Assembly (NCBI RefSeq): GCF_011064545.1
Contig: NZ_JAAMFG010000037.1
Location: 1-64,000 of the forward strand
DNA from: Wenzhouxiangella sp. XN24
GTDB lineage: Bacteria > Pseudomonadota > Gammaproteobacteria > Steroidobacterales > XN24
Length of the DNA stretch: 64,000 bases
Direction of reading: 5' to 3'
The translations under genes and the position numbers were made by a program. This document shows, piece by piece, positions 26,052-33,338 of the stretch (positions are counted from its first letter, which is position 1; every line of letters begins with the position of its first letter). Under the pieces are notes generated by a model, which was not told the origin of the DNA, made no database searches, and saw only the letters and a list, made by a program, of their open reading frames with translations.

Positions 26052-26192
26052 TGGCAGTCGAGACCACATGGAAGTGGCGCCGGCCGGTACGCCAAGGAGG
26101 CACCGCCGGCCGGTTTTGATGTCGGATTCTTGGCTGCCGACACTCTCCTCTTGGTTTGGGCCCTCTGACGTCAGTCCGGGGGCCTTTTCTTT
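26052..26192 (+). ncRNA. Candidate FNR-type-activated small RNA, about 140 nt
   Basis: The start is inferred from the promoter and the end from the terminator. Predicted elements in order: CCAC/GUGG hairpin (26064-26077); a stem of two CCGGCCGG copies (26080-26087 with 26106-26113) whose loop shows CCAAGGAGG; a TGTCGG/CCGACA hairpin (26120-26142); an unpaired C/U-rich stretch ending CTCCTCTTGG (26145-26154); and a terminator with a U-tract. The C/U stretch could pair with Shine-Dalgarno sequences, or with the CCAAGGAGG loop within the molecule. No convincing small ORF is present, and the gene downstream is on the other strand. Alternative: a 3' UTR of the propeller gene. Confidence 0.5.
26159..26192 (+). 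terminator. Rho-independent terminator of the candidate small RNA
   Basis: GGCCCTC (26159-26165) pairs with GGGGGCC (26178-26184), a 7-bp stem including one G-U pair, over a 12-base loop that contains TGACGTCA, followed by TTTTCTTT. The M48 protease gene ends at 26200 from the other side. Confidence 0.7.
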
Positions 26193-26199
26193 GCCCGGC

Positions 26200-27012
26200 T
26201 CAATAATCGCCCGGGCGGATGGGGTAGACCGGGCGCTCTCCGGGCGCCTCGTAATACGGCATCATCTGGTCAGCAAGGCGCGCCAGCGTTTCCTGGCGGT
26301 TACCGGGCGACGGATGGGTGCTGAGAAATTCCGGCGGACCGGCGCCGCCCGCCTCGGCCATCTTCCGCCACAGGGAAGCGGCTGCATCGGGGTCATATCC
26401 CGCCCGCGCGGCCAGTTCGATGCCGATCCTGTCGGCCTCGACTTCCGCCGCCCGGCTGTTGGGCAGGTTGATGGCCAGCAACGCGGCGGCGGCCGCGCCG
26501 GTCATGACGCGCTGGTCGCCGGTCGCGATTCCGGCCGCAAGCACGCCCATCTGGCTGGCCATGACCACCGACATGCGCTCCGCGGTGTGATGTGCGAGCG
26601 CATGCGCGATCTCGTGGCCGATGACCTGAGCGATCTCGTCGTCGGTCGCGTCGGTCTGCTCGATGAGCCCGGTGTAGATGGCCATCCGCCCCCCGGCCAT
26701 GGCCCAGGCATTGACGGTCTCGGGGTCGTCGATGACCTCGATACTCCAGTCCCAGTCGGCGGTGTTCGGATACTGCGCTATGGCCTGCGCCACGACGCGG
26801 CCGGTGATCCGGTTGACCCGCTCGACGATCTCGCCTTCGGCCTTGATCAGGCCCTTCTCGTCGAAAGCCTGCATCTGCTGCGTGTAAGCCGCGCGGGAGG
26901 AAGCGATCGCCTGGTCTGGCGAGACCAGCATCAACTGGCGCCGGCCGGTCGGGCTCGTGGCGCACGCCGCGAGGACGACGACCAGCAGGCAGGTCACGAA
27001 CAGTTTTTTCAC
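26200..27012 (-). CDS. M48 family zinc metalloprotease lipoprotein (LoiP/BepA-like core)
   Basis: 270 residues. The signal peptide ends in a lipobox (LAACATS, Cys about residue 17), so it should be a lipoprotein of the periplasmic side. The zinc motif HEIAHALAHHTAERM lies near residue 135, with the third-ligand region EVEADRIGIELAARAGYDPDAAA read as EVEADRIGIELAA, and the C-terminal STHPSPGNRQETL typical of the family. No TPR domain follows, so it resembles LoiP/YcaL rather than BepA. Such proteases degrade misassembled outer-membrane proteins. A tandem repeat with hairpins lies immediately upstream. Confidence 0.93.
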   Translation of the reverse strand: MKKLFVTCLLVVVLAACATSPTGRRQLMLVSPDQAIASSRAAYTQQMQAFDEKGLIKAEGEIVERVNRITGRVVAQAIAQYPNTADWDWSIEVIDDPETVNAWAMAGGRMAIYTGLIEQTDATDDEIAQVIGHEIAHALAHHTAERMSVVMASQMGVLAAGIATGDQRVMTGAAAAALLAINLPNSRAAEVEADRIGIELAARAGYDPDAAASLWRKMAEAGGAGPPEFLSTHPSPGNRQETLARLADQMMPYYEAPGERPVYPIRPGDY

Positions 27013-27037
27013 GCGGGCTCACCTCGGCAGAGTCTGC

Positions 27038-27105
27038 CCTGGCGCGCCTTGCGCCAGGCGTTTGGGTCGTACCTGGCGCGCCTTGCGCCAGGCGTTTGGG
27101 TCGTA
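27038..27105. repeat. Perfect 34-bp tandem duplication with a hairpin in each copy
   Basis: Two identical 34-bp units abut (27038-27071 and 27072-27105). Each contains CCTGGCGC-N5-GCGCCAGG, a perfect 8-bp inverted repeat, followed by a 13-base GTTTGGGTCGTA-type tail. The pair sits between the divergent starts of the M48 protease (27012) and the FAD oxidoreductase (27214). It may be a REP-like element or two tandem operators. Confidence 0.9.
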
Positions 27106-27213
27106 TGAGTCTATTCTAGGCTACCCCGGCGTCCAGGCCACCCGCGCGGGCTTGGTGTTCCCGTCCGGGACCGCTAGAGTGCCGGGCAGTTCCGCCACCT
27201 CACGGGTGAGCCG

Positions 27214-28872
27214 ATGCTCCCGAACCAGCACACGGACGTCATCGTCATCGGCGGCGGCCACAACGGGCTCGTCTGCGCGGCCTACCTGGCCGGCCGCGGC
27301 CTGAAGGTGACAGTGCTCGAACGGCGTCCCGTCCTGGGCGGCGCGGCCGTCACGGAAACGTTTCACCCCGGGTTTCGCAACTCGAGCTGCAGCTACACGG
27401 TCAGCCTGCTGGATCCGCAAATCATCACGGAGCTGCGGCTCGCGGAACACGGGTTGCGGATCGTCGAGCGACCGCTGGCCAACTTCCTGCCGCGCGGCGA
27501 TGGCACGGCCTTTCGCTTCGGCGGACCCGACACGGCCGCCGAGGTGGCGCGATTCTCGCGCCGCGACGCCGAACGGCTGCCGGCGTGGCTGGCCATGCTG
27601 GAACGGGTGGTCGTCGTACTCCGCGCGCTCGCGGGCGAGACGCCGCCGAACGTGTCGGACCGATTCGTCATGGCCGACTGGCTGGCGTCGTGGTCGGTCG
27701 CCAGGAAGCTCAAGGGTCTCGACATGCGCGGGCGGCGCGACCTGCTCGACTTGTTCACCAAGAGCGCAGGGGAGCTGCTCGACGACTGGTTCGAATCGGA
27801 TCCACTGAAGGCGGTGCTCGGCTGGGACGCGATCGTCGGGAACTTCGCCAGCCCCTACACGCCCGGCACGGCCTACGTGCTGCTGCACCACGTGTTCGGC
27901 GAGGTGAACGGGAAATCCGGCGCGTGGGGCCATGCGATCGGCGGCATGGGCGCCATCAGCGAGGCCATCGCCACCGAAGCGCGCCACCGCGGCGTGGACA
28001 TCCGATGCAATGCTGCCGTCGAGCGCATCGAGGTCCAGGGTGGCCGCGCCACGGGCGTGGTGCTGGCGGACGGGAGAGTGCTGCGTGCCCGCCAGGTCGT
28101 CGCCGGGGTCAATCCGAAACTGCTGTACACGCAGATGTTCGACCCGGCGGACCTGGACCCGGAGATCCTCGCGCGCTTCGGCCGCTACCGCTGTGGCTCG
28201 GGCACCTTCCGCATCAACCTGGCGCTAGCCGAGTTGCCGGACTTCCGCGCCGCGCCGGGCACCGAGTTACAGCCTCATCATGCCAGCGGGATTCTCGTGG
28301 GCGACTCGTTGCGCTATTTCGAGCAGGCCTACTTCGACGCACGCTCGCGGGAGCACAACCCGGGCTGGGCGCGTGAGCCGGTGGTGGAAATGGTGATTTC
28401 ATCCACCCTGGACGACACGCTGGCGCCGCCCGGCCGGCACGTCGCGAGCCTGTTCTGCCAGCACGTCAACCCCGCACCCGAGGGCGGCTGGGACCGTCAC
28501 CGCGAAACCTTCGCGGACCTGGCGATCGCCACGGTGAACCGCCACGCGCCGAATTTCGCCGCCAGCATACTCGGCCGCCGCCTTCTCTCGCCGCTGGACC
28601 TGGAGCGCGAATACGGCCTGCTCGGCGGGGACATCTTTCATGGCGCACTGGGCCTCGACCAGCTGTTCAGCGCGCGTCCGCTGCTCGGCCAGGCCGACTA
28701 TCGCGGCGCCGTGCCCGACTTGTACCTGTGCGGTTCGGGCACCCACCCCGGCGGCGGTGTCACCGGGTTGCCCGGGAGGAACGCGGCGCGCGAGATCCTG
28801 CGTGACGCACGCGGTGCACGGCGCCGTCGCCGCGGTCACTCCGGCGGCTTGAAGCCCTCGACAGAGCGATAG
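27214..28872 (+). CDS. FAD-dependent phytoene-desaturase-like oxidoreductase (PYROXD2/CrtI family)
   Basis: 552 residues. The N-terminal dinucleotide-binding fold is clear (DVIVIGGGHNGLVCAAYLAG, then VTVLERRPVLGGAAVTE). The middle has the CrtI-superfamily helper domain with GGMGAISEAIA and ADGRVLRARQVVAGVNP, and the C-terminus has LYLCGSGTHPGGGVTGLPGRNAA (read as LYLCGSGTHPGGGVTGLPG), the second FAD contact. It is nearer to the PYROXD2-like group than to true carotenoid desaturases, and no carotenoid genes are nearby, so the substrate is unknown. Starts ATG at 27214. The 3' end overlaps the convergent SdpI-like gene by 37 bp. Confidence 0.88.
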   Translation: MLPNQHTDVIVIGGGHNGLVCAAYLAGRGLKVTVLERRPVLGGAAVTETFHPGFRNSSCSYTVSLLDPQIITELRLAEHGLRIVERPLANFLPRGDGTAFRFGGPDTAAEVARFSRRDAERLPAWLAMLERVVVVLRALAGETPPNVSDRFVMADWLASWSVARKLKGLDMRGRRDLLDLFTKSAGELLDDWFESDPLKAVLGWDAIVGNFASPYTPGTAYVLLHHVFGEVNGKSGAWGHAIGGMGAISEAIATEARHRGVDIRCNAAVERIEVQGGRATGVVLADGRVLRARQVVAGVNPKLLYTQMFDPADLDPEILARFGRYRCGSGTFRINLALAELPDFRAAPGTELQPHHASGILVGDSLRYFEQAYFDARSREHNPGWAREPVVEMVISSTLDDTLAPPGRHVASLFCQHVNPAPEGGWDRHRETFADLAIATVNRHAPNFAASILGRRLLSPLDLEREYGLLGGDIFHGALGLDQLFSARPLLGQADYRGAVPDLYLCGSGTHPGGGVTGLPGRNAAREILRDARGARRRRRGHSGGLKPSTER

Positions 28873-29495
28873 ACGAAGAAGGAATAGACCACGGGCGCGA
28901 GGACAGCCACAGCGATCACCACGGCGAGGACAATCTCATTGGCGCCAAAGATGCCCATCCCGACCAGCACCACGCCGGTCACCACCATGACCCAGCCGCC
29001 AAGCCGGTGGGTACGCCGCCAGACCTCGTCCGACGCCAGGGTCCATGGCGTGCGGATGCCGAGAAAGAAATTTCGCGTGGTCTTGCCGAGGTAGTTGCCG
29101 AGGACCACGAGCAACAGACCGACGCCGACCAGCACGGGCCGTCCCATGTCGGCACCCCACCACCCCAGCGCATGACCCAGCACGCTGACGTGGATGAAGA
29201 GCAGGAAAGCCAGCAACGCCAACTGAACGCGGTTCCAGATCGGCGCAAAGGGTTCCACCCGCCAGCCTGTGGGCGAAACTTTCGGCAGGCCCCACAGCAG
29301 CAGCCAGGTCACGAGCATGATGCCCGGCATCATGAGCACCGCGGTCAGCGGGTCGGACCAGTCGTCCGCTTCTCCGGCACGGTTGAAATGGGTGGCGACC
29401 TGTTCCGGCAACTCGCCGTAGACCAGCGCGCCGAAGCTGATTGCCAGCATGCACAGCATCAGGGAAACCCACTGGGTCGGTCGACTGCTCATCAT
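28836..29495 (-). CDS. SdpI/DUF1648 family membrane protein
   Basis: 219 residues with about six membrane helices. The first loop carries the DUF1648 signature (LPEQVATHFNRAGEADDW) and the second half resembles the YhfL/SdpI unit (NYLGKTTRNFFLGIRTPWTLASDEVW, read as NYLGKTTRNFFLGIRTPWTL). In Bacillus, SdpI gives immunity to the SdpC toxin and sequesters the repressor SdpR. Here the gene also follows an ArsR-type repressor with a 4-bp overlap, but no sdpABC toxin genes are seen, so the immunity role is not implied; membrane sensing that controls the repressor is plausible. Confidence 0.88.
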   Translation of the reverse strand: MMSSRPTQWVSLMLCMLAISFGALVYGELPEQVATHFNRAGEADDWSDPLTAVLMMPGIMLVTWLLLWGLPKVSPTGWRVEPFAPIWNRVQLALLAFLLFIHVSVLGHALGWWGADMGRPVLVGVGLLLVVLGNYLGKTTRNFFLGIRTPWTLASDEVWRRTHRLGGWVMVVTGVVLVGMGIFGANEIVLAVVIAVAVLAPVVYSFFVYRSVEGFKPPE

Positions 29496-29764
29496 TTCTT
29501 CCTCTCGGGCTTGAACAGGTCTGCCATCATCCGCGCCAGGTCCTCGAACACGGAGGTGTTCAGCGAATACACGACGTGCTGGCCGCGGCGCTCGGACCGC
29601 ACCAGTCCGGCGGCCTTGAGCACGTTGAAGTGATGCGAAAGCGTGGCTTTCGCCTGCGGGAATTCTTCGGCCAGCTCGCCGGCGGTCGCGGGCCCGCGCT
29701 GCAATCGCCTCAACACGTCACGGCGGGTCGGGTCGGCCAGGGCCTTGAAAAGCGAATCGGACAT
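29492..29764 (-). CDS. ArsR-family autorepressor (SdpR-like)
   Basis: 90 residues, a single winged helix: LFKALADPTRRDVLRRLQRG at the N-terminus, AKATLSHHFNVLKAAGLV as the recognition helix, and RRGQHVVYSLN as the wing. There are no metal-binding cysteines, in line with SdpR rather than metal sensors. The stop overlaps the start of the SdpI-like gene in ATGA. A triple set of TTAGATA half sites lies 12-40 bp upstream of the ATG, so autoregulation is likely. Confidence 0.93.
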   Translation of the reverse strand: MSDSLFKALADPTRRDVLRRLQRGPATAGELAEEFPQAKATLSHHFNVLKAAGLVRSERRGQHVVYSLNTSVFEDLARMMADLFKPERKK

Positions 29765-29775
29765 GAAGTTCTTTT

Positions 29776-29803
29776 ATTTAGATAATTAGATAAATATCTA
29801 AAT
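29776..29803 (-). promoter_or_regulatory. SdpR-type operator
   Basis: ATTTAGATA (29776-29784) and TATCTAAAT (29795-29803) form a perfect 9-bp inverted repeat; nested inside it TTAGATA-AA-TATCTAA (29786-29801) is a second perfect repeat. The region is strikingly AT-rich for this genome and lies directly before the repressor start. Confidence 0.75.
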
Positions 29804-29866
29804 ACTCTCGCGCACGGACGGTGTCAAGCTTCTCTCGGACCCGACCTCGAAGATTCCCGCGCCGGC

Positions 29867-30235
29867 TCAGCTGCAGTCAGCGCAGCCCTGCTCACCGCTG
29901 CCGTCGGGCGGCGTCGCCGGGCTCAGCCCTCCGGCGGCCCACAGGGCCACTGCACGTTCCAGGTCTTTTTCCTGGGTGACGAACGCCGCAATGCCCTTGC
30001 GCGCCATCCGCCGCCGCAACCCGGGCCCCATGCTGCCGGCGATCAGCACGTCGATGTCGTCGAGCGGATGCGGCGTGTCCCCGCCGCTCTCGTGGAACGA
30101 ATCTTCCTTGGCCAATTCGAGGATTTCGCGCCGGCGAATCTCCCCCGCCTCCACGTCGAACAACCAGAATTTCCGGCAACGCCCGGCGTGCTCGGTCACT
30201 TCCTTGCGGTTCTGACTCGTGACGGCGACTTTCAT
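29867..30235 (-). CDS. NifX/NafY-like (dinitrogenase cofactor biosynthesis family) protein
   Basis: 122 residues. MKVAVTSQNRKEVTEHAGRC is the typical start of the NifB/NifX/NafY C-terminal-type domain, and DVLIAGSMGPGLRRRMARKG is its conserved loop. Members bind iron-molybdenum cofactor precursors or other metal clusters, but many occur outside nitrogen-fixing genomes with unknown roles. The tail GCADCS adds two cysteines that could bind metal. The ATG at 30235 is used; a longer frame starts with MGSIPITRS, which is translated tRNA sequence. No nif genes are in the window. Confidence 0.88.
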   Translation of the reverse strand: MKVAVTSQNRKEVTEHAGRCRKFWLFDVEAGEIRRREILELAKEDSFHESGGDTPHPLDDIDVLIAGSMGPGLRRRMARKGIAAFVTQEKDLERAVALWAAGGLSPATPPDGSGEQGCADCS

Positions 30236-30267
30236 GAAGATCTCCGAGCGGAGCGGCGAAAACAGGA

Positions 30268-30341
30268 TGGAGCGGGTGATGGGAATCGAACCCACGTTCG
30301 TAGCTTGGGAAGCTACTGTTCTACCATTGAACTACACCCGC
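30268..30341 (-). tRNA. tRNA-Gly (CCC)
   Basis: 74 bases on the minus strand. Acceptor GCGGGTG pairs with CACCCGC, the D-arm is TAGTTCAATGGTAGAAC, the anticodon stem GTAGC/GCTAC encloses TTCCCAA with anticodon CCC, and the T-arm has GGTTCGATTCC. The discriminator is T and the CCA end is encoded. Confidence 0.96.
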
Positions 30342-30389
30342 AGCTCGCGCTGTGGCCGCCAATTCTACTGGCTCTGGCAGCCCTAATCC

Positions 30390-31298
30390 ATGCCCGCATC
30401 CTCGCGACAACACACCGCCCTGCTGGTCATCGGCTTCGTGCTGTTGTGGAACTCGGGCTTCATCGGCGCCGAGTTCGGCCTGGACTACACGGGCGTCTTC
30501 ACGCTGCTCTCGTGGCGCTACGGTTTGCTGGCGCTGATCTTGCTGGTCTACCTTGCGCTGCGCCGGCAGTTGTACTGGCCGGGCGCGAGAGCCGCCGGGC
30601 TCACGGCGGTCGTGGGGCTGTTCGCGCACGGCGTATGGCTGAGCTGCGTCATGCTGTCCCTGCAACTCGGCATTCCCGCGGGCATCGTCGCGCTGGTGGT
30701 GGCGTTGCAGCCGATGACGGTGGGCGCCCTGTCCGGACGGGTGACCGGCGAGCCCACCTCGGCCGGCAGCTGGGTGGGCCTGGTGGTCGGCTTCGCGGGC
30801 GTGCTGATCGCCGTGCTGGGCCGCGCGGGCCTGGACGACGGACCGTCGCTGCCGGCTTACCTGGTGCCCTTCGGCGCGGTCGTCGCCTTCACGGCCGCCA
30901 GCCTGCTGCAGCGCCGGATCGAGGTGCACAGCCCGGCAGACCACGTGCCGGTGGCGCTCGCGCTGTTCTATCAATCCGTGGCCACAGCGCTGGTCGCCGC
31001 GATTCCCGCCATCGCGCTCGAGGGCCTGGCCACACGCTGGACGCCAGAGTTTGTTGCGATCCTCGGCTGGCTGATTATTGCCGTGTCGCTCGCCGCCTAT
31101 GACTTGATGTGGCGGCTCATCGAGCGCATGGACGCGACCCGCGTTGCCAGCCTGTTCTACTTCGGCCCGCCGGTGACCATGCTCATGGCATGGATCGCGT
31201 TCGGCGACACACTGCGCACCGGCGACCTGCTCGGCCTGGCGGTGATCGCCGTCGGCGTGCTGCTGGTTTACCGCACCGGCCGCGATCGGCGCAGCTGA
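30390..31298 (+). CDS. EamA/DMT superfamily transporter
   Basis: 302 residues with ten membrane helices in two EamA repeats (about 8-140 and 150-295). The first helix [16 protein letters not shown] and the helix-4 region [17 protein letters not shown] are typical of metabolite and drug efflux members; the second repeat ends [23 protein letters not shown]. The substrate cannot be told from sequence. It begins 48 bp after the divergent tRNA-Gly and stands alone. Confidence 0.92.
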   Translation: MPASSRQHTALLVIGFVLLWNSGFIGAEFGLDYTGVFTLLSWRYGLLALILLVYLALRRQLYWPGARAAGLTAVVGLFAHGVWLSCVMLSLQLGIPAGIVALVVALQPMTVGALSGRVTGEPTSAGSWVGLVVGFAGVLIAVLGRAGLDDGPSLPAYLVPFGAVVAFTAASLLQRRIEVHSPADHVPVALALFYQSVATALVAAIPAIALEGLATRWTPEFVAILGWLIIAVSLAAYDLMWRLIERMDATRVASLFYFGPPVTMLMAWIAFGDTLRTGDLLGLAVIAVGVLLVYRTGRDRRS

Positions 31299-31389
31299 AT
31301 CTGCCCCACCCTGCGCACCGAAACCTTCCCCGGGTGATTTGATGCCGGCCCTTTCGGCTGGTGACGCAAAACGAACGGGAGATTATCGA

Positions 31390-31941
31390 ATGAAGTCTGT
31401 TGCAAGAACTTATGCTGCGAACCCTGTTGCAGTGCTCGCCGGTGTCGTCATGCTGGCCGCGGCGGCGATCGGCATGTCATCGGTCGCGCAGGCGGGGCAC
31501 CATTCCGGCAAGGCGGCGTACGGCTCCAAGGACATCGTGGACACGGCCGCTGCCGCCGGATCCTTCGGCACGCTGCTGGCCGCCGCCGAGGCCGCCGGCC
31601 TGGTCGATGCGCTGAAGGGCGAAGGCCCGCTGACCGTGTTCGCGCCCACCGACGAGGCTTTTGCAGCATTGCCGGAAGGGACGGTCGAGAACCTGCTCAA
31701 GCCCGAAAACAAGGACGCGCTCGCCGGCATCCTGCTGTACCACGTGGTGTCGGGCAAGATCATGAGCGGCGACATCGGCAGCTCGGCCTCCCCCGCCACG
31801 CTGCAGGGCGCCACCATCGACGTGAAGTCGAGCTACGGCAAGGTGACGGTCAACGGCGCCAACGTCGTGGCAGCTGACGTCGCGGCCAGCAATGGCGTGA
31901 TCCACGTGATCGACGCGGTGATCCTGCCGCCGTCGAGCTGA
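31390..31941 (+). CDS. Secreted single fasciclin (FAS1) domain protein
   Basis: 183 residues. A signal peptide (about 1-35, ending VAQA-GHH) is followed by one FAS1 domain with its two hallmark boxes: [20 protein letters not shown] and the terminal [17 protein letters not shown]1 proteins mediate adhesion and matrix contacts; in bacteria many are exported in biofilm-forming or photosynthetic species. The ATG at 31390 follows a GGGAG ribosome binding site; an upstream in-frame start at 31339 lacks one. The gene ends in front of a double terminator. Confidence 0.93.
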   Translation: MKSVARTYAANPVAVLAGVVMLAAAAIGMSSVAQAGHHSGKAAYGSKDIVDTAAAAGSFGTLLAAAEAAGLVDALKGEGPLTVFAPTDEAFAALPEGTVENLLKPENKDALAGILLYHVVSGKIMSGDIGSSASPATLQGATIDVKSSYGKVTVNGANVVAADVAASNGVIHVIDAVILPPSS

Positions 31942-31951
31942 GCCCTCAAGA

Positions 31952-31988
31952 AAACGGGGCCGCAGCTGAATTTGCTGCGACCCCGTTT
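31952..31988. terminator. Terminator between convergent genes (first hairpin)
   Basis: AAACGGGG plus CGCAGC at 31952-31966 pairs with GCTGCG plus CCCCGTTT at 31974-31988, giving a very stable stem with one mismatch and a short loop. Flanking A and T runs would serve both strands. Confidence 0.8.
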
Positions 31989-32012
31989 GCGAGGGTCTGA
32001 TTCAGGTGATTG

Positions 32013-32038
32013 AGCCCCCGCATGCGGGGGCTTTTTTT
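32013..32038. terminator. Strong terminator between convergent genes (second hairpin)
   Basis: AGCCCCCGC and GCGGGGGCT pair through a tight AT turn at 32013-32031, followed by seven T. It ends plus-strand transcription from the fasciclin gene. Confidence 0.9.
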
Positions 32039-32044
32039 CGCAAC

Positions 32045-32575
32045 TCACATGGCGTCTGCGACAACCACGTCGGCATCTTCGATGATCAGGTCGTACTGGT
32101 AGCCCATGCCGAAGTCCTTGTTCAGCTCCAGCGCGCCGGTCACGACCACCGTGTCGCCGACCTCCGGCAGGACGAAGGGCGTGGTCACGGTGAGGGTGTC
32201 GGCGCCTTCGGCACCCGAGCCGTCACGTACGTGCAACCAGTTTTTCCCCATGATCCCGGCATTGGTCTTGACGACCTTGCCCCGGAGCACGATCTCTTCG
32301 CCGGCCAGCTGGTCTTTCTCGGCGTAGATTTCCGCGATGGTCTTGCCGCCTTCGGCTCTCTCGATGCCCGACAGGTCCACATCGTCGCTGGGCTCGGAGG
32401 GCGCGGGATGCGACTCCGGCATGGCGGGTGCGGACGACGGGTTCGATTCCGTCGCCGGCATGTTCTGCGCGGCTGGCGCATCCACGACCTGCGGTTCCTC
32501 CTTCGCACAAGCCGTGAGGGAAACGGCCGCGGTCACGGCAAGCAGGCAGGCAACAGTAAATTTCGACACTGGCAT
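32045..32575 (-). CDS. OB-fold lipoprotein of unknown function
   Basis: 176 residues. The signal peptide ends in a lipobox (LTACAKEE, Cys about residue 23). A low-complexity Pro/Ser/Glu linker (about 30-65) leads to a C-terminal domain (about 75-176) with GKTIAEIYAEKDQLAGEEIVLRGKV in two parts, NWLHVRDGSG and LPEVGDTVVVTGAL, the pattern of the nucleic-acid-binding OB-fold-like domain found in many proteobacterial exported proteins. The ATG at 32575 has a CGGAG ribosome binding site; the longer frame to 32707 has no sign of coding. Likely bound to the outer membrane. Confidence 0.85.
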   Translation of the reverse strand: MPVSKFTVACLLAVTAAVSLTACAKEEPQVVDAPAAQNMPATESNPSSAPAMPESHPAPSEPSDDVDLSGIERAEGGKTIAEIYAEKDQLAGEEIVLRGKVVKTNAGIMGKNWLHVRDGSGAEGADTLTVTTPFVLPEVGDTVVVTGALELNKDFGMGYQYDLIIEDADVVVADAM

Positions 32576-32874
32576 TCTCCGGTTTCGAGGTGAACGACAG
32601 CAGCCCTGCGGCTGCCACGGCTCAATGAAAAACAAGCCGCATTGTACCCGAGGGTGCCGACGGTGGGGTCGGACCGCGGTAAGCCACTGATCAGATGACA
32701 CAAACAAGCGAAAAAGGCGTACTGGGAACGCTTAGAAGCGAGATTTCGGCGGATAAATCGGCCGCTAAGGCCGGTTGAAACCATCCACCGTCCCACATTC
32801 GACAGGCCTGCGCCCCGGCGCAACCCCGATGTCCTGCGCTAAACTAGCCGCACCGACGACAGGACACGGGAACA
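32576..32874. other. 299-bp gap between divergent genes, no gene seen
   Basis: It separates the lipoprotein (minus) from a small membrane protein (plus). A TACAAT -10-like hexamer on the minus strand at 32641-32646 could belong to the lipoprotein promoter, though no matching -35 is evident. Open frames across it have no coding character. Confidence 0.6.
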
Positions 32875-33090
32875 ATGAACTCGGCACAAAGAGACTTCAT
32901 CGACGGCCTCGGCCTGGCTGTCCTGGCCGCCCTGGTCACCATAGCGCTGCTCTACGGGACCTTCGTCGCCATCGGCAAGGCCGACTATTTCCGCATGGCG
33001 ATCTTCGGCATCCTGGGTGTCGTCGCACTCTACTGGACCGTCCGTTTTACCCGGGCCCAGTTCGCGGCTTACCGGGCATCGAAAAACTGA
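32875..33090 (+). CDS. Small two-helix membrane protein
   Basis: 71 residues with two hydrophobic helices (about 12-33 and 40-57) and a basic C-terminal tail (RFTRAQFAAYRASKN). I do not recognise it. The ATG at 32875 follows a GGGAA stretch. The gene ends 13 bp before thiS and may be co-transcribed with thiS-thiG, but nothing ties it to thiamine synthesis. Confidence 0.65.
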   Translation: MNSAQRDFIDGLGLAVLAALVTIALLYGTFVAIGKADYFRMAIFGILGVVALYWTVRFTRAQFAAYRASKN

Positions 33091-33103
33091 ACGGCCCGAC
33101 GCC

Positions 33104-33304
33104 ATGGAAATCATCCTCAACGGCAAGCCGAAGAACGTGGCGGACGGCCTGACAGCGGCCGAGCTGGTGGCCGACCTGGCCCTGTCCGGACGGCGCTATG
33201 CCATGGAAGTGAACGGCGAACTCCTGCCCAAGCGGGTTCATGCGGACCATGAACTGTCGGCGGGCGACCGGGTCGAAATCGTCCAGGCTGTCGGCGGCGG
33301 ATGA
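33104..33304 (+). CDS. thiS: Sulfur carrier protein ThiS
   Basis: 66-residue ubiquitin-fold carrier that delivers sulfur, as a C-terminal thiocarboxylate, for the thiazole part of thiamine. It begins [10 protein letters not shown] and ends VQAVGGG; the terminal Gly-Gly is the site that is adenylated and thiolated. It sits 34 bp before thiG, its partner in thiazole synthase. The activating enzyme (thiF type), thiH or thiO is not in the window. Confidence 0.95.
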   Translation: MEIILNGKPKNVADGLTAAELVADLALSGRRYAMEVNGELLPKRVHADHELSAGDRVEIVQAVGGG

Positions 33305-33338
33305 CGCCGGCCAGCCCCACCAGAAGGAATCCCTACGC

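Noticed and set aside
27038-27105. 34-bp repeats as attachment sites of a mobile element
   Set aside because: They are directly adjacent with nothing between them, and no integrase or transposase is nearby.
26068-27108. Plus-strand open frame starting inside the small-RNA region
   Set aside because: Most of it is antisense to the M48 protease; the start lies in a hairpin without a properly spaced ribosome binding site.
30236-30295. N-terminal extension MGSIPITRS of the NifX-like protein
   Set aside because: Derived from tRNA-Gly sequence; the real start is the ATG at 30235.
32533-32823. 96-codon minus-strand frame in the 32576-32874 gap
   Set aside because: It overlaps the lipoprotein start, lacks a ribosome binding site and shows no domain or compositional sign of coding.
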